Below, one piece after another: positions 1-12,185 of a stretch of DNA of 64,000 nucleotides (its first letter is position 1; every line of letters starts with the position of its first letter). The notes beneath the pieces are model-generated. The model was given only the letters and a program-made list of their open reading frames with translations, ran no database searches and was not told the DNA's origin. Source of the DNA: Clarkia xantiana subsp. parviflora (Eukaryota; Streptophyta; Magnoliopsida; Myrtales; Onagraceae); the NCBI GenBank assembly GCA_036873135.1, contig JAPTYO010000002.1, forward strand, positions 124,001 through 188,000, given 5' to 3'. A program made the position numbers and the translations under genes.

Positions 1-147
1 ATAAGATTCGTCAGGACATGGGAGTGCGATGCCGATGCGAACTCCTCTCTCTCAGTCAGTCTCTTGCTGTGCTGTGGTGTCTTCTCCTCTTTCATCGTGT
101 GTCCTTCTCTTTCCCAAGATCTACAATTTTGGTGCCGTGACCCGACT

Positions 148-3100
148 ATGGACGATTCCGTTGACCTCACTGTGCCGGATGCTGATCCGAATCCAACCAA
201 CCTTCTCCACCTAAGGCGAGAGCCATTTGAGTATGGACTCCTCCCAATCCCAAAGCTCATCCTAACCGACCCCATTCAAACCCTCGCACCTCTTAAGGAG
301 AAGCTGCTTTCCCAGTCCCAGACTAATCGGATCGACTCAGCTCTGCTCGCAGACTCACTCCAAATCTCGATCGACCAGGCTAAGCTCATTCTCGACACCC
401 TCGCCTCCGTCCTCCATTCCCAATCGGACCCGCTCGTCAGGGCCAGCGGCGATGAGGTTAAGTCGGTTAGTGCTGACCTGCGCGATCTGATCTTGTTTCT
501 CTACATCCAGTCGTACAAGAAGTTGCTGCCAAGGCCACATAAGGATGCTGCTGCTGTTGCTGATGTATGGCCGTCCACGTCTGCGTTCGACGCCCATTTG
601 TCTGCATTGTCACCTTTGCAGGTATTAAATTCAGCTTTTCCCATGTTACATTTTGCAATTGAATAAGATTAGGCATGTATTGGAGCTGAAATTTAGAGTA
701 TTGTTCAGTCAGAGATGCCATTATCGTTCCGTTTCTTTATCTAGAGGCTGGAATATGGATTACAACGTTGTAAATGCAAAAACGGGGTATCTTGACAAAA
801 AAATTGTGTGCTTACGTTAACGTATTAGTATTTATGCCGGCAGTGCAATAGATAACCACTGTCTCATATTTTGTAAGAACTATCGTGTCCAATATTTATG
901 TTCGCAATATATGTATGGTTAAAGAAAGAAAAATTTGGTGGAGATGCTCCTTTTTTTGGCCAACTGGTGTAGATGCTCCTCGGTGTAGCCTTTTTGACGT
1001 TTTCTGGAAGCTTCATTTTGAAAAACTATATATGATTTTTTACTATTGCCACTTAAGAGCTATGAATCCATATATTCATCCCAGAAAGGATGGTTTGGTT
1101 TGATTGTCATTTGCAATCAGTTAGAGGGTGTTTCATCATTTTATGAGTAACACTTGAAGATTTATTGTTGATATAGAGATTGTTGGATAATATATCTTTT
1201 TTTTATTGTTGGCCAACATTTAATAGTAGATCTAAAGTTGGAGTTTAAAGTGCTTTAATCGTACATTGTATTTCTTGATACATTCTTCTGACTATCTATG
1301 GTTAAATATTTGCTTAGCTGGAAATAGAACCTTATTTGTGGAAAATGACTTCATGACTTTGCAGCTTGTACGGAGCAACAGCAGGCGCTTTATGCCATCA
1401 CAAGCCGATGAAGAGACTCACCAGTTATCATATTTGCAGAAGCATATGGGTAACATTGTCACCCTTTTGGCAGATCCTGTCGAGGGGGAAGGTGATGAAT
1501 CTCTGGTTAGTGCTATCACATCTTGGCATCTTGCCACTGTGTCTTCATTGTGTTATTTCTTAGCAAGAAACAAAGGATTCAGCAAAAGCTTGTTTACTTT
1601 CTAGAAGAATCAAATGATCAAATATGAAAATTCTCTTTAGGATCTCCGGGGAATGTTATAGTAGTAAGTGGACAGGTTGTATTTACTATAGTTAGGCAAG
1701 CATTGTCCACATTAATACAGGCATCACTAACTGTAATTCAGTTATATGTGTTAGGTCTTGACCATGGAAAGTTTTGAGCACCTTGGTCTCTTGATTCAAT
1801 TTGGTGATAAAGAACCAGATGGGATACCATTAAGCCAAATGGCTCCTTTCTTTGCAAATTCAGATCCAGATATGCCTGCAGTTCCTGTCCCTGTTGTGCA
1901 AGTTCATGACTGGCTTTTAGAGAACATAACCGCTGCTTTGGAGAACACTGCTGGAAGACTATCTACTAAAGAGAATGGGCCTTCAAATATTTCTGACCAT
2001 GATGTCGCCATGTCTGAAGCCTCTACAGCTTCAACTAAATCGTCAACAAGTGCTAGAGGCTCATGTTTCATTGAGGGCATCTCCAAGTCATTTTTGGTGA
2101 AGCAAGCATCTGAGCTCAAGGGCTCTTCTCTAAAGGTTAATCTATATCATACTTACTGCTACAGTCTGTTCTGCAATTGTGGAAACATAAATCTTTCCGT
2201 GACAGCTTTCTGTTTAGCAATATGGGTAACTGTTAAGATAGTTTAACAAAGCTTAAAATGGGAGCTTCTCATGTACTATGAGATAAAAAGTCCAGAGTCA
2301 TTGAGAACTTCCCATTTCCAAACTGAAACAATGCAACATAATTGTTGCTTTTTACCTGAGATGGTTATAGGCTATAGCTATTTTTTTTTTCCTTCTGTTC
2401 ACTCACTGCTTGTGGAATTCTGAAATTTCAGGTTCTGAATTGTCATGATTCGACTATCTATATCCTTTCACCTTTGAGGTATGCTACTATATATGGATGC
2501 TCAGACACTACTATAATTCTTGGAGCTGTTGGAAAGGTAAATTCCACCAACAATTATTTCTTTAAATTTCTAGAAATTGCTATAATGCTTAAAAAAATAT
2601 CTTATTCCATGGTTTTTCCTCTGATTTATGGCAATTTTATCTTTTAACTCTTGGGTTTAATGAATGATGAAAAAACTGTTGCTGCAGACTGTTTGTTCTT
2701 AATTTTGGTAGGAAGTTAGAGAGTTAATCTCAATGAGGCATTTACTCGTCAAATTGAGATTTGGTGCTTCCCTTGGTGTATATTATACGGCTTCTCTATT
2801 TTCCTGTTTGAGTTTGTGTGCATTTGCTTTGTTAATTGTTAATAAGCTGTCACAGCTTTTTATACTATTGCGTAAGTAATGAATGGATGATTGTTTAAGT
2901 CTATATATCCAATTTCAAGAGTGGTGATTTCTTGCCTTAACTGTTTGAGCCAATGTTTTAACAGGCTGTTCGAATAGAGCATTGTGAGAGAGTTCATGTT
3001 ATCGTTGCTGCAAGAAGAGTCTGCATTGCCAACTGTCGTGAATGTGTTTTCTTTTTGGGAGTGAATCAGCAACCACTTATTGTTGGTGATAATCATAAGC

Positions 3101-4584
3101 TGCAGGTAAATAGTTGAACCATTACTATTTGTTCTGAACTCTTGTATACTGTAGTCTTTTTTAGTTTATTTCTCATTCATGCTGTTTTCGATCGAGTCAA
3201 GACGTAGATGATTTTTGAATCTTGCTTATTGTTAAGATCATTCAACTGTAAACTAAGAGAAACATGTCCATGGTAAGTGTTCATCACGGGGTCTCGTCAA
3301 AAGGTTATGTTATCTGTTTTAATACTTTGTGTGGTGTAAAGTTTAATCAATTGGTATTCTGTATTGTATAGTGTTTAATATTAGTCAGAGTTAACTGTAT
3401 TTTACCCTTTAATATTAAAAAAGAACTAACATTTTTCTGGAGGGACACTAGAGCGTAGCGTTGTTATGGAGAATGACTCTTCTATTAAGTTCAGTGAAGC
3501 ATGTTGCTTTACGAGTGAATTATGGTTCTTATTGATGATTTTTCTTGGGAAAAAAAAATTCAATTAGGTGGCTCCATACAATACATTCTACCCTCAGTTA
3601 GAGGAGCACTTGGCAGAAGCCGGCGTTGAGGTTAATATTAACAGATGGGATGAACCGATCACACTTGGGATAGTTGACCCGCACGATTCATTGTCCCATC
3701 CTGCTGGTGTTTCAGATGCTTTAGCTGAATCAGCTACACGTTTCGATCCAGATCAGTTTACAAACTTCCTGGTATAGTTTGCCATATCTTTCTTTTTTAA
3801 TAAAAATTTCAGAAAATTTCCTTTTAAGTTATTTTCACGTCATGATTTTTAACTTGAATGGTAAATTAATGTGTAAAAAATCTTCATCCTTTGAGTTTTA
3901 CATTGTTTCAAACTTCTAATCTGGAGATCAGATGAATGGATAAGAATATAAGATAATTATGCCTATAAGTTGGAGCAAATGAAGAGCTAGAAGATATATG
4001 TACGCTTTATGAATGTTACATCATACATAAGAAATTAACCATACCTTTTTGTTTTGCTATTTATAGATACCAACTGTAGTTGGAGGTGAACTTGGATCAA
4101 CCAATCACAACCCATTTCAGTTACCAGATGCTTACAGGGAAACACAGCTGAGAAATGTAAGTGCATCAGGCAAAAGTATTTCTTGGGTTAATCATTTGCG
4201 GTGGCTAGTCATAGCTTTCTTTTGATGCTTCCATTTTGACCTTGTAAATTTGAATGTTGTATTTCTTTCAGAAGACCAACTTGGAAGAGATAAAGCAAGT
4301 GTTGAGGAACGCACCGTTGGCAGAAAACAGGAAAAGAGAATTGTCTAGTGCGATTCATGTTCACTTCAAGGACTGGTTATACGGTAAATTTTCTATTATT
4401 ATTTTTTTTGGGGCAAAAGGGGTTATACTAGGGTAACAAATCTGACATTACCTGAGGTTTACTCAATATACAGATAAAGTAGTAGAAATATACATCTAGA
4501 GTTGTGTAATGATGTTAGTGACATGTATCTTAATTGACATTTGCAGCTTCGGGGAATATCCGACAGCTATACTGCCTGCAGTGA
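148..4584 (+). CDS. TBCCD1: TBCC (C-CAP/cofactor C-like) domain protein, TBCCD1-like
   Basis: Nine exons join in frame: 148-621, 1365-1505, 1755-2135, 2432-2536, 2965-3105, 3568-3771, 4067-4156, 4272-4383 and 4547-4584. Each intron is GT-AG. The product is about 561 aa, close to the roughly 570 aa of the Arabidopsis homologue (At3g57890 by memory). It begins MDDSVDLTVPDADP; longer in-frame readings upstream start only at non-ATG codons, so 148 is preferred. Exons 4-6 (residues about 333-482) encode the beta-helical C-CAP/TBCC region, with runs such as ATIYGCSDTTIILGAVGK and VRIEHCERVHVIVAARR. Family knowledge: TBCC-domain proteins are related to tubulin cofactor C and RP2; TBCCD1 members affect centrosome or microtubule organisation, and the plant role is poorly defined. 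The catalytic arginine needed for GAP activity was not verified. All exons are intact, so the gene looks functional. Confidence 0.9.
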
Positions 4585-5602
4585 TTGATTATGATATAAG
4601 ATGTATGGCAGTTTAGAGAATGATGCGTGCTTATTGAGTAAACTTTGGTTGTGGCATTAAAAGGTGCGTTGGGGTGCTGCGTTTGTATAACATGTTGTAC
4701 ACTTGACATTGCTTAGAGGCGGGGGCGGTTGTATGTGACAATTATGCACATAGACGAGAAGTACCAAGATTATGATGTACTGTTGTTGTGTTGTTCCCAC
4801 AAAGCTGCATTGTGTAAGATGGCTGATGATGTTTCACAGAGTTGTATTCAATCGTTCTTTCTTTCTTTCCCAATACTTTGCAGCTGCATCTTTATAATCG
4901 TGCCTGCCTGCAAACAAAAATCTCAATCTAGGTAGATTAGATTACACACAACAGCAGTTGAACAAGGATGGTATATAACATATATATACAACAAAAGCAT
5001 ACCACCATTATGTTGGTTTTCGATGGTAGGTGGTAGAATTGATATAGTTAGAGCGCATAGGAATAGGATCCTCACCTAGGAAGCAAGAGTGATGGTATTG
5101 AGGAATGAGGATGGTTAAGAACAGAAAATTTGCGGACAAATTTCTTTATTTATTTATTTACTATCACTTTTAATTTGATTGATGTTATCCTGTTTTTTTT
5201 ATTAAGTTTTCTTTGTACCTTAATTAATACATACGTCTTAATATATTAATTAAGAAGCATCATGGATTACTCCTAGTACTTAACCAGATAACAATTTTGG
5301 ATGTATCTCTTAATATTAGTAGATAGTTACTTTTAATTTAATGAAAGACTAGTGTGGGCTTAAAAAGAACGAATATTATGATATGACACTAGAATCCAGA
5401 TTCTTTCATGTGAGACTTGATGGGCTGAACAGATCCAGCAGCGGTCCTTCTTGCATGGGCTTGTTTTGATGGGATATGACTTGGGTTTCTCCCTCCACAA
5501 AACGATATCAGAACGCTAGCACGCACAAACGAGAAACTATACACGTGTACGTATGTATATATGTGGTAGCTGTATAGCTAGGGAAGCATGCATCTTCGTT
5601 AA
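4585..5602. other. 3' region of TBCC gene and intergenic DNA
   Basis: No convincing gene is seen. The first few hundred bases are probably the 3' UTR of the TBCC gene. The rest is AT-rich. A CACGTG core lies near 5541-5546, downstream of the LEA-like gene on the other strand. Confidence 0.5.
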
Positions 5603-5842
5603 TCATCCAGTACCAGTAACCCCCAAATCTTGGTTTGGGTCGTCATCACCGGAACCAAAGACGGGACCACCGGCACCGGCAGCATCCTTGACCCTATCTT
5701 GGAGAGAATCAACTTGAATTCCACCTTGATCCTCTTTTGAATGAACAATATCAGTCCTAGTCCGGTTTTCTCCTCCGGTCACCGATTCATATACCGTTGC
5801 TGTCTTTGATTCCTTTGGTTGTGCTCCCTGTGCACCCGACAT
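5603..5842 (-). CDS. Small hydrophilic seed-maturation/LEA-like protein
   Basis: A single-exon gene of 79 aa starting MSGAQGAQPKES. Five more residues are possible from an ATG at 5857, but the MSGAQGA start matches what I remember of plant seed maturation proteins of the soybean PM41 type. The protein is very hydrophilic and low in hydrophobic residues. It carries TATVYESVTGGENRT, EDQGGIQVDSLQD and the conserved tail DLGVTGTG. Family knowledge: these small LEA-like proteins accumulate late in embryogenesis and under ABA or drying, and are thought to protect cells during desiccation; the mechanism is unknown. The promoter fits, with three CACGTG/ABRE cores within 400 bp upstream. The neighbouring TBCC gene converges on it from the left. 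Confidence 0.72.
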   Translation of the reverse strand: MSGAQGAQPKESKTATVYESVTGGENRTRTDIVHSKEDQGGIQVDSLQDRVKDAAGAGGPVFGSGDDDPNQDLGVTGTG

Positions 5843-6212
5843 TCTCTCTATTCTCACTTACTTGTTTTTAATTACTTGCTCTTTAATGTCCTCTTTAATT
5901 TCTGCACTTTGTGTTGTATATATATATATATAATATTAGTACAACACATCACTGTCTCACGTGTACAACATGCAGCAGAGTCGTTATGTACATCTGCCAG
6001 CAATGTTATACACGTGGCGGCTGGCGTAGTGGGCAAGTTGGCGATGGATGAATAGCTCTTTGAAAATAACTAATTATTATAGGTGCGCACTACTTAGTTC
6101 ATTAATTTCTTTGAAGATCACAAATGAGACACTTTAGCTAACATTGCTACGTCCGAAGAAGAGAAACACCGATCAATTAAGTAGAAAGAGGACAGTTGCA
6201 TCCTCACGTGTC
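5843..6212 (-). promoter_or_regulatory. ABRE/G-box promoter of the LEA-like gene
   Basis: Three CACGTG cores lie upstream of the LEA-like start: CACGTGT at 5958-5964, CACGTGGC at 6011-6018 and CACGTGTC at 6205-6212. CACGTGGC and CACGTGTC are strong ABA-response elements bound by bZIP factors. A TATA-rich (TA)n tract at about 5916-5932, some 75-90 bp from the ATG, can serve as the TATA box. This arrangement predicts ABA- and seed-regulated expression. Confidence 0.65.
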
Positions 6213-7601
6213 ATGGAGAATCACGTCTCCGTCTTATAAGCAATGAATGTGACTATTTGTACCATTTTTAATCAATATCCATAATATAGTGTATATAATA
6301 GTTGATAACTAAATTTTAAACCCCACTTAAATATAAAAAAAAAATGAAAAAAAATATACAATACAAAGAGTAATTATTAATCGATCATTTTTGCACTTTC
6401 AGTTTCATTCATGTTGATGATCATCAAGAAAGAGACTTTGAGGTTTTGGTTTGTTGCCATTCAATCAGAAAAGAGACATACCTGGTGGGTGGGTCACCAA
6501 TCACCATCTTTAATTAATGGGTTTCATTGACTTCTGTTTCGCCCAAAATCTTGTTTCAAAGTAAAATCTAGGTTATAATGTTTGAAGAAAACAAAAATTA
6601 TAATGTTATTAATTAATAATCACTTTACGTTCTTCACCCAAAAAAAAAATCACTTTACGTTAAAATTAATACACTAAAAGAATATTTTTTTTATTAAAAA
6701 CATTTTTTTTGGTGAAGTATTAAAAACATTTTAACCTCTACTTGCAAATAAAAAGAATCGCTTATAAATTATATTACTATAGAAAAAATTATGGTAATTT
6801 AGTTACAATATTTAATATTTATATACCATAGTAAATAAGAATGAAAAATATATATATATACTTATAAAAACTAAAAATATATCATATTATTTCATTACTT
6901 AAATTTTTCTAACACTTTTTAAAATTCATAAACGCGGCATATTAATTCACATTAAGAGTTCAGTACGTAGAAGTTTAAAAATTAATTTTAACTTTAAAAG
7001 TATTGAATCATCACATTATCTAATTTAATAAAATTATATTTGTTTGGACTATAACATGTCTGTATATTTCGACAAAAATGGTAGCTATCCGATCATCATA
7101 ATCTAATGTTACATTGTTACTAGGCCCTAAGGAGGGTTTGGTGCACCTAACTAAATAAAAATTAGAAAACATACATAAAATGATGGAACATAAACTTTGT
7201 AATTTCAAAGAAGTCATCGTACATGAAATTGCTGCTACACATGTCATTCAGCTACTTATAAGAACTTCACAAAATCTAACGTAAAACACGGGTCACAATT
7301 AACAACTTCTCCTGCATATAATAATAATAATAATACCAGCGAAACAACACAAACATAATATAAGCCATCAGAGGATGCTCTAAACAAAAAGCTTTACACA
7401 GCGCATTACTACTTCTAATATGTCTCATAGCAACACCTACCAAGGAAATTCCATTAACAGATAGATCCAGTCTTAATAATAATTAACTAAGAATAACACA
7501 TCCTTTCTACCACAAATCCAACAAAAAAGAAAGAAAAAAAACAATCTTACCATTACCATCACCACCGCTACCATTAATTAGACATTCTTGCTTTGCACAT
7601 C
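6213..7601. other. AT-rich intergenic region
   Basis: No gene is seen. The stretch is very AT-rich, has a short direct repeat of TCACTTTACGTT near 6621 and 6651, and an (AAT)n microsatellite at about 7319-7336. The last 200-300 bp are probably the 3' UTR of the MCTP gene to its right on the minus strand. Confidence 0.5.
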
Positions 7602-9959
7602 TTACAACATGCAGTCAGTTCTCGCCGGCAGCCTCCTGAAAAAGTTGAGCGGAACTGATGGCAGCTTGTGCCTGAACCTAGGATGCCTCAACACATAGAA
7701 TCCTGACAACAGAGCCACCACCTGGAATGGAGTCACATACAGCACCACTGCTGCCACCAAGCAGAATATCACAAACAGAGCCGTGGCACGCGGGTCTCGC
7801 CAGCTCAACAGTGACTGCAATCTCTCCCCTTGTGTCGCCAAATCACCCACCACCGTTTGTATCCTCCCCGCAATGCTCCTCAGCCTGTCGTACCTCATCC
7901 TCACGATATCAGCAGGCCGGGAGGTCGGGAACGTGTCGAACTCCTCATCGAGCTCGTCAGGGTGTGCTGAGTCAGCATGGGAGAGACGGGTGTCCATGTG
8001 AGACGGGTGCCTCGGCCTCCACCTATAGTACCACACTCCGATCAAGAAAAGGTAGAGGAAAATCGTGGGTAATATCAGCTCCGGGTAAATCACTAGTATG
8101 ATGAACAAGATGTGGATGAGCACGGTTGTTATCGGGTTCTTCCAGTGACATATCTGATCGAACCATTTCCCTACTGCGATGATCCCGCTCAGAACACCCA
8201 TGATTCTGAAGAAGTTAGCTTTGCTCCTTCGCATGCTCCACATATGTGAACCTACATCCAGCATGTACTCAACTACTTCCTTCCTCAAAGGCGGCTCGGC
8301 ACGACTCAGCCGCATCGAAACAATAAGGGTTGCCTGGTGCCTCAGATTGTCCAGCTGGCTCACTGTCAGTGGGTGAAGGTAATGCATTTTGGGAAGTAGA
8401 GGGTGAGAGTACATATGCATCATGTTTAGTAATGAAGAGCATGTGAACCTCACTGCTAAGTGGATTTCGCCCATCTTTTTCACTCCGTTCGGGTGAAGCA
8501 CCAGAAGAGGGTATGAATGAGTGTAGACCCGATCGGTTTCCAATGTAGAAAGTCGGATTCGGACCTTACCAATTCTTATGTCCTTTGCTCCACCACCTCC
8601 TCCTCCGCCGCCCCCCTTATCTCCTCCTCCATGCAAGTGACAATTGTCAAAAACGCCGATGGTTACAACCGTGCACGGGTCGAACACTTCCCAAGTATAC
8701 TGCTCATTCCACTTTGGCATGAAACTGTCAATAATAGTCCTTGTGCGAACCCATTTCTGGCCGTACTTAGCCACGCAATATGCATCGGTAGTTCCACGCC
8801 CATCTTTGTTCTTCATCGGCATCAAACCCTGGGCACTCAAAATCCCCAATTCCAACACTCCAATGCTTTGCTTCCAGAGCTGCTTTGCAGTCGGCCTGAG
8901 GTCACTACTGTAGTGTGTAGACTCGTCTAACACATGGTAACCCCCTTCGAGACAAACCCGCATATGAATCCTACTAGCGAATTTAATTTCCTTCTTCTTC
9001 CCGTCCCCATCGATCATAACATGTTTCTCCAAGTTGAACCAACGAGTGTTGACAGGTTTATGGTCAAGCCTCCTATCTACATGCTGAAGTGAAATAGCAC
9101 ACCTCCCAAGAACTTCATCCTTGTTGGGAGCAACCCGATCCTCCACACTCAAAATCAACGGCTCCTCAAACGGCTCGGCTGCAACAAACATCAAATCCTC
9201 ATTCCACATCGGGTTTATACTCCTGCTCTGAGAAACACGAGTTCTCAAAGCTTGATTTCCAAGCACTGCTTTCACATACACCTCCGGGTACCTTCCCTTA
9301 TCAGTGGGCATCAAGTCTTGTGCTTCAATCACATTAACCCTCAAATACCAAAGCTTAGGTGACAGATAAACTTTGGATCGAATATTAGCGAGCCCGTCGG
9401 TCCCACTCACAGTGGCTGCATCAGAATGCCATGCTTCCGGAAAAGCTTCATCGGCCTGAGTCCCCATCCAAACAGCCAACATTACCTCTCCAAGTCCCTT
9501 CACCTTGTCCCCCTTCCTGTCCTCCAGTTTGTACCACTGGGGCGCAAGGGGGCTGTCGGGAGGGACACGCTTCGGGACCTCGTTCAAGTCAAAGAAAACC
9601 CGACCCATGAAATCATCCTTCACGAAATCCTTATCCTTCACAATGACTTCAAGAACAGAGGCCTGTAAGCGATCCTTTGAAAATGCAAACACTTGATTCC
9701 ACTCGGGATTGGATTTCTTCTCAAAGTGGCGGGTGGTGCCCTTGTAGTTCCCGAGCTTGACCTCCACATAAGGATCACAGCTACCAGTGACATCTTTTCC
9801 GGGCAAGTCCTTGGCCTTGACCACACGGACATAGAGGTACTGCATTTGCTCGACCAAGTCATAGGTGCTGGTGAGTTTGTCGCCGCTGATCTTACCACCG
9901 CCGAGGTGAGGTCTCGTCTCCTTGAGAGAGAAGTCCTCGGGAGGTGGCCTCTGCATCAT
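7602..9959 (-). CDS. FTIP3: Multiple C2 domain and transmembrane region protein (MCTP/FTIP), copy 1
   Basis: An intronless CDS of 785 aa starting MMQRPPPEDFS. It has three C2 domains: about 36-165 (QMQYLYVRVVKAKDL), 204-330 (LWYLRVNVIEAQDL) and 368-505 (IGVLELGILSAQGL). A C-terminal phosphoribosyltransferase-C-like region follows, with two hydrophobic hairpins near 630-665 and 735-768, and the tail is RLPARTDCML. Length and layout match Arabidopsis MCTP3/FTIP3 and MCTP4/FTIP4 (about 775 aa). Family knowledge: these are ER-anchored proteins that tether ER to plasma membrane at plasmodesmata by C2-lipid contacts and influence trafficking of factors such as STM and FT. A poly-Gly run of nine Gly sits in the third C2 domain. 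A leader intron is predicted upstream. Its paralogue lies head-to-head at 14144-16450. FTIP3 is preferred to FTIP4 because of the adjacent TBCC gene. Confidence 0.93.
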   Translation of the reverse strand: MMQRPPPEDFSLKETRPHLGGGKISGDKLTSTYDLVEQMQYLYVRVVKAKDLPGKDVTGSCDPYVEVKLGNYKGTTRHFEKKSNPEWNQVFAFSKDRLQASVLEVIVKDKDFVKDDFMGRVFFDLNEVPKRVPPDSPLAPQWYKLEDRKGDKVKGLGEVMLAVWMGTQADEAFPEAWHSDAATVSGTDGLANIRSKVYLSPKLWYLRVNVIEAQDLMPTDKGRYPEVYVKAVLGNQALRTRVSQSRSINPMWNEDLMFVAAEPFEEPLILSVEDRVAPNKDEVLGRCAISLQHVDRRLDHKPVNTRWFNLEKHVMIDGDGKKKEIKFASRIHMRVCLEGGYHVLDESTHYSSDLRPTAKQLWKQSIGVLELGILSAQGLMPMKNKDGRGTTDAYCVAKYGQKWVRTRTIIDSFMPKWNEQYTWEVFDPCTVVTIGVFDNCHLHGGGDKGGGGGGGGGAKDIRIGKVRIRLSTLETDRVYTHSYPLLVLHPNGVKKMGEIHLAVRFTCSSLLNMMHMYSHPLLPKMHYLHPLTVSQLDNLRHQATLIVSMRLSRAEPPLRKEVVEYMLDVGSHMWSMRRSKANFFRIMGVLSGIIAVGKWFDQICHWKNPITTVLIHILFIILVIYPELILPTIFLYLFLIGVWYYRWRPRHPSHMDTRLSHADSAHPDELDEEFDTFPTSRPADIVRMRYDRLRSIAGRIQTVVGDLATQGERLQSLLSWRDPRATALFVIFCLVAAVVLYVTPFQVVALLSGFYVLRHPRFRHKLPSVPLNFFRRLPARTDCML

Positions 9960-10043
9960 TGAGGCTCAAAGAGAAATCCACAGATGCTGAAGAGCTGACT
10001 TCTTCAATATATTAGCCGTTCAAATTCAAATTCTTCCAGGATC

Positions 10044-10761
10044 CTAAGAGAAAGCGACAGCCGTTATTAACAAGAATAAAAATCACTAGAATCCCGAAAT
10101 AATCGATGATACACGAAAATCAAACCCTAAACATAAAAACCTAAATTAGTCATTTCAGAAAAGAAAATAACAGGGAGCAGCTCACGGGTATCTGGATATG
10201 AACAAAGACCGACTTAATCTGAACTATTGTCGAGAAATGGAAGAACAATCACACGGCCTCAGATCTAAACACCGTCAACATAAAAGAGACGAGATCAGAT
10301 GCAGTGTGTAGTAACGACTGAGTTACAGAACAGTTTTAAGCTGCTAATGCAGTAGCTTTAGTCGGTGGAAGAAGGTTTACCAAATCTACCAGCTTTACTC
10401 TTCCAACACAGTCAGGTTATGCATTAAAAGCAGTTAGGTAGTCAAACAAAGAATTAATAAAGCAATAAACTTAACCTTTTTTCATCTTTTCTGGGTTATA
10501 ATTAATAGCTATGATTTTAATTTTAATTTTTTGCTAGGTATATAATATTTCTTTGATAGCAAAAGTCATTTTTTTCTTCTTGTTCCATGTAGAAGGCATG
10601 AACAACCCAGAAACAGAGATGCGATGAGATCCAAGAAGGCGGAAAAATCCCAGATCTAACATAAACCTAAATTGCAGAAAATGAGAAGAAAAAAAGAAAT
10701 CTATTTAAAGAGAAAGACGGTAGCTTTGAAGACGATAGGGGGACCGAGAGAGAAATATTAC
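10044..10761 (-). other. Predicted 5' UTR intron of MCTP copy 1
   Basis: On the minus strand an acceptor CTCTTAG precedes GATCCTGGAAGA at 10043, and a donor AAG|GTAATAT lies at 10762/10761. The acceptor exon matches the same position in the paralogue (TTTTAG|GATCCTGGGAGA at 14030/14031), which supports a shared leader intron. The first non-coding exon would start upstream of 10762. Confidence 0.6.
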
Positions 10762-10762
10762 C

Positions 10763-11584
10763 TTGGCTAGTTGAAGAATCTGGAGAGCGGGGTTTGAGAT
10801 AAGAAGGGGATTCTGGTTCGATTCTGCAGAGAAAGGAAAAGGAGGAAGAAGAGAGAGAGTTTTTGGCGTTGCTGCTTCTTTTTTTTTTTTTTGCTTTTGG
10901 GTTTATTCCCACATATTCATTGATCTGATCTCCTTCACACTAAAAGCAAAAGGTGAAGTTTCTCTCTCTTAGCCTTCCTGGGGTTGGACTGTTGTCTGTT
11001 ACCGCTAATGGTGGTATTGGAGGACCAGACCCAGGTCAAGCGTGGGAGGTTTTTCGGTCGGATGATTGGCGCGTGCAGGTCTGGGTTGCGCGTTTCGATG
11101 AGTTTTGCTTTGCACACTGCACTGCACTGCACAGAGTCAGAGAGAGATCGAAATGGAAGACGACACTTCGGTTCTAGTAACCGTAGCGTATTTGATTATT
11201 TGTATTTTGTTATGTATGTATTATATAACAAGTATTAAATGGAAAATTTTATCTAGTCTATCTAGGGAAAAATATGCCAACGCTCCGTAAAAATAGACAA
11301 TTCAAATTTTTACTGTTTATTTTTAAAAAATCCCATGCTTATTTTTTCTGTTATTATTATATTTTATATATTTAATGAATAATTTAAAAAAAAATCCTGG
11401 AAAATCGTAATGATCAGCTTTTGAAAATTGTATAGAAACCAATTTTTTTAATTATAATAATATGTATTATATATGTTAAATATTTTGTATTTTTTCATAC
11501 AAAATAATTCCACAATTTCGAGTCGGAAGTATTAATGTTAAAATCATCCCAATAAGAGGTTAATAATGGAATTCGAATAGATTT
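10763..11584. other. Promoter/intergenic DNA upstream of MCTP copy 1
   Basis: No gene is seen. The stretch probably holds the first non-coding exon and promoter of MCTP copy 1 on the minus strand (about 10762-11150), followed by AT-rich DNA. Confidence 0.4.
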
Positions 11585-12185
11585 ACTCATAAAAATATAA
11601 TTCGTTTTACCATTAGTTAAATCAACTTTGATCAGATATTTTGTAATTATTTTTAACCAATAAATTATTTTTTTGTCATTTTATTAAATTAAACACTCAT
11701 TAATTTAATACAAGGAAAAAGTTTCATAGGGCTTGTCTAGTGTTGAAAATCGTAGCACATATTGTCTATTTGATGATTCGCGTCCATAAAATACAATTCG
11801 TTTTATCAACTGATTTCAACCATAAATCAACTTTGGATTAGATATTTTGTAATTTTTTTTGCCAATAAATAATTTTTTTTTTGTATACTTTGTAATTAAA
11901 CACTCATAAAAGTACTCCACTTATACAAGGAAAAAGTTTCATAGGGCGTATCTTGTCTAGTGTACTCCACTTAAAAGAACATCGTAGCATGACGTTTGAA
12001 TAGACGTAATATAATTACTTAAAATGTGAGATTATAGATAATGTGAAAAGTACTCCACTTATACAAGGAAAAAGTTTCATAGGGCGTATCTTGTCTAGTG
12101 TACTCCACTTAAAAGAACATCGTAGCATGACGTTTGAATAGACGTAATATGATATTACTTAAAATATGAGATTATAGATAATGTG
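11585..12185. repeat. Nested tandem duplications, about 195-bp and 138-bp units
   Basis: A 138-bp unit starting AAAAGTACTCCACTTATACAAGG at 11908 is repeated almost exactly at 12046; the second copy differs by a 3-bp insertion and a few substitutions. An older related copy, about 195 bp upstream (roughly 11585-11760), shares TACAAGGAAAAAGTTTCATAGGG and the preceding AGATATTTTGTAATT stretch. So there was an old duplication, then a recent one. Confidence 0.8.

Noticed and set aside
7727..8101. Open frames on the plus strand across MCTP copy 1
   Set aside because: Shadow frames of a strongly conserved minus-strand gene.
11908..12185. Repeat array considered as CRISPR-like or satellite
   Set aside because: Only two near-identical 138-bp copies without spacers, in a plant genome; a plain tandem duplication.
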